A stretch of 64,000 nt of DNA, taken from contig OZ024847.1 in the NCBI GenBank assembly GCA_964017145.1, forward strand, positions 2,852,001 through 2,916,000. The letters run 5' to 3'. The notes under the pieces were generated by a model, which ran no database searches, had not been told where the DNA came from, and saw only the letters and a list, made by a program, of their open reading frames with translations. The position numbers and the translations under genes were made by a program. Source of the stretch: Agrocybe praecox (taxonomy: Eukaryota > Basidiomycota > Agaricomycetes > Agaricales > Agrocybaceae). Positions 58,232 to 64,000 of the stretch are shown here, in pieces. The number at the start of each line of letters is the position of its first letter. Within the stretch, counting starts at the first letter, position 1.

Positions 58232-61130
58232 GACTTGCGGACTAGGTTTTACTTTGTTATCCTCGATATTATTGCTCATTTGCTCTCGCTTTCCGACGGT
58301 TTTGCTTCTAGCTCTCCATCAATTAATATGAACCCTTCTTTCTTTTTTATTACTGTAGGTATAGTACTGTACAAAATTCAGTCTTTATCCTTCAAGGATA
58401 TAAGTACTAGTGCAGCACATGCAGGACATGCTCGAAGCAAGTCGCCTTTCACGCGCCGTGCTAGAACTCAAAATTCATATATCATATGTAATATTGCCAA
58501 ACAACTTAATCAGATTTATACACAGTTAATAGCACGGTTTTCGACGACAATGGATTACATTTGCCTAAAATCTCTGAATCAGAACAAATTTCTTGTGAGC
58601 CGAGTTTATACTTGGCTAGTCCTTGGCTCCAAGTGTAGTGTAGTGTACCGAACATCTGGACGTTTAACATGACCGTTGGAGATCAACTGGTCAACATTCA
58701 CGTCAGGTATAGGGGAGAAATTAACTTACGCGCATGGCCAATGTGCTAGCAACGTTCTTTCTAATGCGAGAGTTCTACCATCTGAGTTGTGGCGAGTCCT
58801 ACATACTGCCCAGATTATCGAGATTGAGTGAAATTGATTCTTCGGGAGACGGCTTGGGATGCTCTTCATGCTCCTTAGCAGGTACATATTATGTGTTTCT
58901 TAGAGTTGATGGTGCGAGAAGAAATCCATACTGTCATATGCATATGGTACAAGCCTAAGATCTTATACGCAGCTCGTCTGTGCCCAATCGCACCGGATTC
59001 AACATCAAGCTCATCCAGGACGTGGACACCATCTTTGCACGCAGTCGACTCTCGATTCTCTGCCAGCCCTTCTCAGACACTGCGGCACCATCACACCGGC
59101 ATAGGCCATGTACATGGAGTTGAGCGAGGTATGTGCTGCATAACGATCGACTATTGAAAAAGTTGATTTGATGAGGGAGCGAAGTTCACGAGCGAAATGG
59201 TGGTGTTTTATGTGGAATTGGCAGAAACGTAGAGACGCCAACTTTCACAGACAGATGTATTTATCAAAGAAAAAAACGATTTCCGAATTTCCCGACAGAA
59301 ACTTTGATACAGGACATGTTCTGAGTATCAAATAGCACTCTGTTGAGGCTAGGGAGTAGGTCAGCACGACAGGATCAAATCGGCACAATTGGATAGCTCA
59401 CCGTCACCTAGATGTAGAGTAGGGTCAAAAGACAGGTACTCTGTGCCAATGGATAAGAGTTCAACGAGGCATACTTGATATTATAAAATGTGTCGCCAAC
59501 TCACCAGCAACGTACAATATACTCTGATATTCAATGTCTTTATTCGGGTTCATACTGCGCCAACGACAAGATACATGAAGATTGCGAGGTAAAGTAGCCT
59601 TGGGTAAAAAAATTCAGCGTATATACGGGCTCAAATGGATATTGCGTACAATGTAATTATTTATATGACCATCAAAAAGCGGTTATGCAAGCGAGGGACT
59701 CTAGAAGGAAGGAGAAGTTGAAAAGGATGTACATCATGGGAAATGTAACATACAAATTTCGGGCTTCAAAGGTACTGCAACCGATTCCGCGTCCTCGAGC
59801 GATCACTTCTTCACGCAACCCGCTTTGAGCACCCTCGCATTCCACCTCGGCACCCCACGCTACACTCAAAACCCCACCGAGCATCCAGCCTCTCGAAATT
59901 TCACGCACGATATGTTGCGACACAATGGTGTGCGACCAAGCGTCTCGTCTTCCCTCCCAAGTCCTATAAGCGACCCCGGCTCCACCGAGAATCAACATCC
60001 CGAAGTGGCGTTTCAACGTGTTGAAAACACATTGTTCTATCCAAGCCCACCGACCGTCTTCTACTGTTGAAAGAATGTCAGGGCTTGTTCCTCATGGCCG
60101 CGAGACCCACTCACCCAAGTACACTTCGCTAATCATCCCGACCTCATATATACATTGCGAACTCTTCAAACTAGAGCGAGCTTCCACTAGGTCGATGTGA
60201 TGGTAGAGTAATGTTGACCGGCACAGCAAGGTGTTGTGTGTATGTGCGATGGCGGCAATGCGGGCAGGTACGTACAACCTTCTTACAGAAGCTGAAGACG
60301 TTAGCCTATAATGTAGGGTACAGGAGTAAGAATTCCGACTTACCTATACGACCTGCAACGAATTACATGCCCAAGTTCCCATTGACCCTATCCCTTTGAG
60401 ACATTGAACCGAAGTATCGAGTGCTCCCAAAGATGTTCAGAATCCGGTTGCCCGTGTACGCTCTGGACATGGATAGAAAGAGCTCAGAGACACGTTCAAC
60501 CCTGTGGAATGGGTGGGTAGACTCACCGAAATATCCAGAGTCCTTGATGCACTCTCTATCACATCCCCGAATGTCCACCGTAGGCTATACCGCGACAACA
60601 AGGTGATGAATTGAACTGAGAAGGGAGGCTAAGCTTGATGATGCCCAATCAGCGCATATATGCATTGACAAAAAGAATTCTTACAATGATATTCAAAGCA
60701 GGCCATCAAACCCAACACACTCATTCATCGATACCCATTCGTCATAGCGAGAAGAGGGGGAGTCTGGAAGAGCAGATAGATGTGAGAGGGATAACATGTC
60801 AAGAAGAAAAGAGCGTACGTACTTGTCGAGATTCGACCATCCTACGAGGTAGAGGACAGCAGCAGTTCAACATGTTCAATGGAGGGGCCAATGTGGGTAA
60901 GCTTCTCTGCGCCAATGTGGAACATCTTTGAAGTGACGATAGAGTGCTCGGAATGGGAGATTAGGGGATGCCGCGTCCTTGGGAGAAACCAGAGCTGCAA
61001 ATAAGTAACCAGACATTAATGATGTGGAAAAGAACAGTATATGCAAACATGGGCTCACCGCTGATTCTTTCTCAGGCATATTGTGCATTGATTCTCGAGA
61101 AAACTCCAATTCTCTGAGGTGGTGTGATGC
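58232..61130. other. Spacer after TPR-4, copy of the 37.6-40.6 kb module
   Basis: Collinear with the spacer after TPR-2. On the minus strand a chain of plausible exons remains: MISEVYLG up to a GTGAGT donor near 60110, then VEDGRWAWIEQCVFNTLKRH and FGMLILGGAGVAYRTWEG (near 60070-59950), then WMLGGVLSVAWGAEVE and GIGCSTFEAR. This suggests a former membrane or secreted protein gene. I do not recognise the family, and the corresponding frames in block 1 are broken. Confidence 0.4.
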
Positions 61131-61351
61131 TTGAGCGGAGAACTAGAACTCGAAAGACGGAATGGATCGCTTCAACGCCGAACGGTATATGGGCCACCAG
61201 CGGACAAAACAGGTTCAGTTTCCCAGGACCATATAGATTCGGATTCTCACCACTTTCCGTCTGCGCTTACGGTTGAATTTCTCAAATTCCAGTTTTATAT
61301 TCTTCATGTGAGTTTTTCTTTCCGTTTTCCGTTTTCCGTTTCTTTTTTGGG

Positions 61352-61516
61352 GAAATTACAGTTTCTTTTTTTGCGGTTGCAATTTCTTTTTTACAGTTGC
61401 AGTTTCTTTTTTACAGTTGCAGTTTCTTTTTTGTAGTTGCAATTTCTTTTTTACAGTTACAGTTTCTTTTTTTCCAGTTTGCAGTTTCTCTTTCGCATCT
61501 ACAGTTTCTTTTTGAT
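61352..61516. repeat. 20-bp pyrimidine-rich minisatellite
   Basis: About eight imperfect units of AGTTTCTTTTTTACAGTTGC. The plus strand is T-rich, so it can be read as a Phe-rich open frame, which I regard as meaningless. Confidence 0.85.
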
Positions 61517-61779
61517 GCCTACCGAAGTTTTTCTAATCACCTGCTGGCCGTGTTTCTCTTGTCCGCAGAAACCTTGTTTAGCCCTCGGCATTGATGGCCG
61601 TCGTTGTCGGAGTTTGAATGCAGTCTACTCTGGCGAAATGTGTATCTCCAGTACATTGACAAAAAGTACTCATAACTTCGAGATATAATTCGAGAACATA
61701 TGAACGTTCTCACCATGCTCACAAACCTATGGTTATCTCGCATCAGTTTAGCGATGGGAGAAGATCGACCGCTGCTTGT

Positions 61780-62420
61780 GGGACTGACAGTCCGCGAACG
61801 AGACAGAAAGTTCTGTGTCCGACTGGTTGAGGTGAATAGGCGGAGACGGGTGCATCATATAAGGGTGCATGACTTTACGTACTAGCTGATTCTAATGCCC
61901 AAGAAAATGAGATTGTCCAACAGAGAATTTGAAGTATGTGGATCCAAAATCGGATGACTAGTACGAAATATGTGTTTGTAGCATGAGAATGCATCAAAAC
62001 CATAGGGAAAGCAGACAGACTAAGCGCTTACAGTGGTGTTTCTGAATGCCGCGTCAACTGAACTCCTTTGCTACTGATGACCAAGCCTGGTGGAAAGTAA
62101 GAAGGGACTTTGCGTATTTCATGGGGTTCAAGAGGTTCAAGAGGAACGTATTTTTTTGGTAAGTTTTTGTTCAGCGGATGGTCAGCAGGCAAAAATATGT
62201 TGAAGATGAAATTGGAGTTGCAGAACTGAACTAGGAGGCCAACGTCGCCAATACATGTCCCCCGGTCTTGGAATTCCTGGTGAGTTCCCGGAGAAATTAG
62301 ACCACAGGCACAGTAGAACAGACGTGCATTGAGTAGGTTTTGGAAATCCAGGCATATGTTGAATTTTTGGGCTAAGGCCTATAGGGAAAGGGAGAAATAT
62401 CACACCGTGCACGGCACTTT
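61780..62420 (-). pseudogene. Broken GDVG-family copy
   Basis: Matches exons 2-3 of GDVG-B (18.3-19.2 kb): the coding sequence for IGLSPKIQHMPGFP (GDVG-B: TGFPLLKIQHVPGFP) near 62390-62330, the stretch corresponding to FNxIFNIFLP at 62190-62230, EPLEPHE-like sequence near 62120, and the region homologous to GDVG-B's FSIGQSHLAG near 61900. Several indels and stops are present and no continuous frame remains. Confidence 0.7.
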
Positions 62421-62469
62421 TGTTTGCACTGTGCATACCACACAAAAGGCCCCCGTTCATCAGCACATA

Positions 62470-63229
62470 TCCATTTCACAGAGCACGTGCTCTTTCAGAT
62501 ACTGAAAAATGCAATTTAATCTTATTGCGTTTTTTCCATTTATATAAATCACTAAAAATATGTCTTTGTATCATTCGAGAACAGCTATGATATACCTGTA
62601 TTATATTCTTAATTATCTCTATTTTTTAGTGAATAAAACGGATCCCTACATAGTCATAATTCTCGACGCTCACTATACCTGAGGGATGGAACCTTTCTAG
62701 TACTTGTATATAGGTACTAGAAGCTTAGCTAGTATTTATATACAGTGTAGTACCAATGACTATTTGGGCTCAGACCCACTTTACGACCTAGTATCTTCGT
62801 ACTAGATACACACATCCCACCCTGTATATAAATACAAGGTTGCTCGCGTGACTAGCACAGCAATACTTTCGCTAGTACGCACATACAAGGCGTGGCAGGT
62901 GTCTATATGTATGCCGGAAATCCTATTTCTTCGGAACTATTACCACCTCCAAATATACATCCAAATAGGCGACGCAAATTTAATCTCCGCCCTCGCCGTA
63001 TGATCTGCCGAGAGTATACTTAATTGTTCTGCTATTTCACGGATCTTTCTATGCGCTGTACTCCATATAATCAAATAAGTGTGTGTATATAGTTGGGGTT
63101 GGCCACTGTGTAATATCGTTTCCCCCCCCATATCTGCAGCCGCACAGGGAACTGGTTCACACGGCAGTGAGAGGCCGCGGCAAAGTACTCGGCTAGATCT
63201 GCTGCGTGCGTTGTACTACGTACAAGAAT
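62470..63229. other. AT-rich region with degenerate palindromes
   Basis: From about 62690 onward, scattered copies of CTAGTA...TACTAG and TACAAGG motifs appear at irregular spacing (62695-62900). They look like decayed edge units of the satellite that follows. No gene. Confidence 0.55.
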
Positions 63230-64000
63230 GTGATTTAAATATAATATCTACATACAATATGCGCTCTACCTGGAGCCTTGTAGATAAATACTAGATCACA
63301 GCCTAGTATTTACATACAAGGTGCGCTCTATCACGAGCCTTGTAGATAAATACTAGCTGACAGTCTAGTATCTACATACGAGGTGTGCTCCATCACGAGC
63401 CTCGTAGTAAGTGAATATGCGCTCTGCCTTGAGCCTTGTAAATAAATACTAGATCACAGTCTAGTATCTATATACAAGGTGCGCTCTATCACGAGCCTTG
63501 TAGATAAATACTAGGCCGTGAGCTAGTATCTACATACAAGGTGCGCTCTATTACGGGCCTTGTAGATAAATACTAGATCACAGTCTAGTATCTACATACA
63601 AGGTGCGCTCTATCACGAGCCTTGTAGATAAATACTAGGCCGTGAGCTAGTATCTACATACAAGGTGCGCTCTATCACGGGCCTCGTAAGTGAGTACGTG
63701 CTCTTCCTGGAGCCTTGTAAATAAATACTAGATCACAGTCTAGTATCTACATACAAGGTGCGCTCTGTTGCGAGACTTGTAGATAAATACTAGATCACAG
63801 TCTAGTATCTACATACAAGGTGCGCTCTGTTGCGAGCCTTGTAGATAAATACTAGATCACAGTCTAGTATCTACATACAAGGTGCGCTCTGTTGCGAGCC
63901 TTGTAGATAAATACTAGACTGTGAGCTAGTACCTGTGTACAAGGGACTCGGGTCCAGCACACCTTGTATGTAGATACTAGCTCACAGCCTAGTATTAATC
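63230..64000. repeat. Palindromic satellite, ~62-bp unit, about 10-12 units, continues past window
   Basis: Unit of about 62 bp: CTAGTATCTACATACAAGG, a roughly 16-base loop (TGCGCTCTGTTGCGAG), CCTTGTAGATAAATACTAG, and an 8-base linker (ATCACAGT or GCCGTGAG). The two arms are inverted repeats with about 16 of 19 positions paired, so every unit can fold as a hairpin. Units start near 63304, 63366, 63462, 63524, 63586, 63648, 63740, 63802, 63864 and 63926. Two units (63366 and 63648) carry about 30 bp of extra sequence. The linker appears in both orientations, so some units are inverted. Confidence 0.9.

Larger units (their letters stand above)
42587..61190. repeat. Tandem segmental duplication, block 2
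   Basis: Second copy of the 21330-40600 block, same orientation, holding FK-3, TPR-3 and TPR-4. Gene copies differ by many substitutions and several small indels, so the duplication is not recent at the scale of allelic difference. Confidence 0.85.

Noticed and set aside
61131..61594. Phe-rich protein encoded over the minisatellite
   Set aside because: The frame is only the T-rich repeat read as codons; there is no conservation and no normal composition.
63230..64000. CRISPR-like array
   Set aside because: The regular repeats have no variable spacers of constant length, the repeat itself fills the unit, and the organism is a eukaryote.
63230..64000. Telomere
   Set aside because: No TTAGGG-type repeats are visible in the window; at most the array is subtelomeric.

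Overview
The window is fungal nuclear DNA and looks like an Agaricomycete (mushroom-type basidiomycete). Genes are broken by many introns of about 48-65 bp with GT..AG ends. The recognisable families (FunK1-type kinases, a TMEM184/DUF300 membrane protein, a GPI-type aspartic protease, a Prx5-like peroxiredoxin, large TPR proteins with a STAND-like N-terminus) fit that group. No rRNA, tRNA, CRISPR array or prokaryotic signal was seen.

Layout. Positions 1-8.5 kb are ordinary: the 3' end of a peroxiredoxin (+), a DUF300 gene in five exons (-), a 3.2 kb stretch without a gene, and a seven-exon secreted aspartic protease (+). From 9 to 21 kb the DNA becomes accessory. It holds FunK1 kinase FK-1 (-), a broken FunK1 fragment, a broken PIF1/Helitron-type helicase, two intron-rich genes of an uncharacterised family with a GDVG motif (GDVG-A and GDVG-B, -), and a FunK1 pseudogene lacking the kinase core.

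From about 21.3 to 61.2 kb the window is essentially one block of about 19-20 kb present twice in tandem. Each block holds a FunK1 kinase on the minus strand (FK-2, FK-3) and, divergently from it, two large four-exon genes on the plus strand (TPR-1 and TPR-2; TPR-3 and TPR-4), separated by gene-poor repeated spacer sequence. The four TPR proteins (1112-1118 aa) join an N-terminal helical domain resembling the fungal STAND/NLR N-terminal domain (Helo-like) directly to a long TPR array. I see no NACHT or NB-ARC NTPase between them. TPR-1 pairs with TPR-3 and TPR-2 with TPR-4, so the kinase-TPR-TPR unit was duplicated as a whole. The TPR genes share a promoter layout: a CATATT(T/A)AA box, a 12-residue upstream ORF, a leader intron, then the start codon.

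The right end (61.3-64 kb) holds a pyrimidine minisatellite, a broken GDVG-family copy and a 62-bp palindromic satellite that runs off the window.

Interpretation (inference): the kinase plus NOD-less STAND-like TPR cluster looks like a rapidly evolving, birth-and-death locus of the kind expected for fungal non-self recognition or programmed cell death. It contains intact copies, copies with recent frameshifts and dead fragments. Splice sites were assigned by hand from reading frame and GT/AG signals. They are firm for the kinases, TPR genes, DUF300 and protease, and tentative for the GDVG genes.
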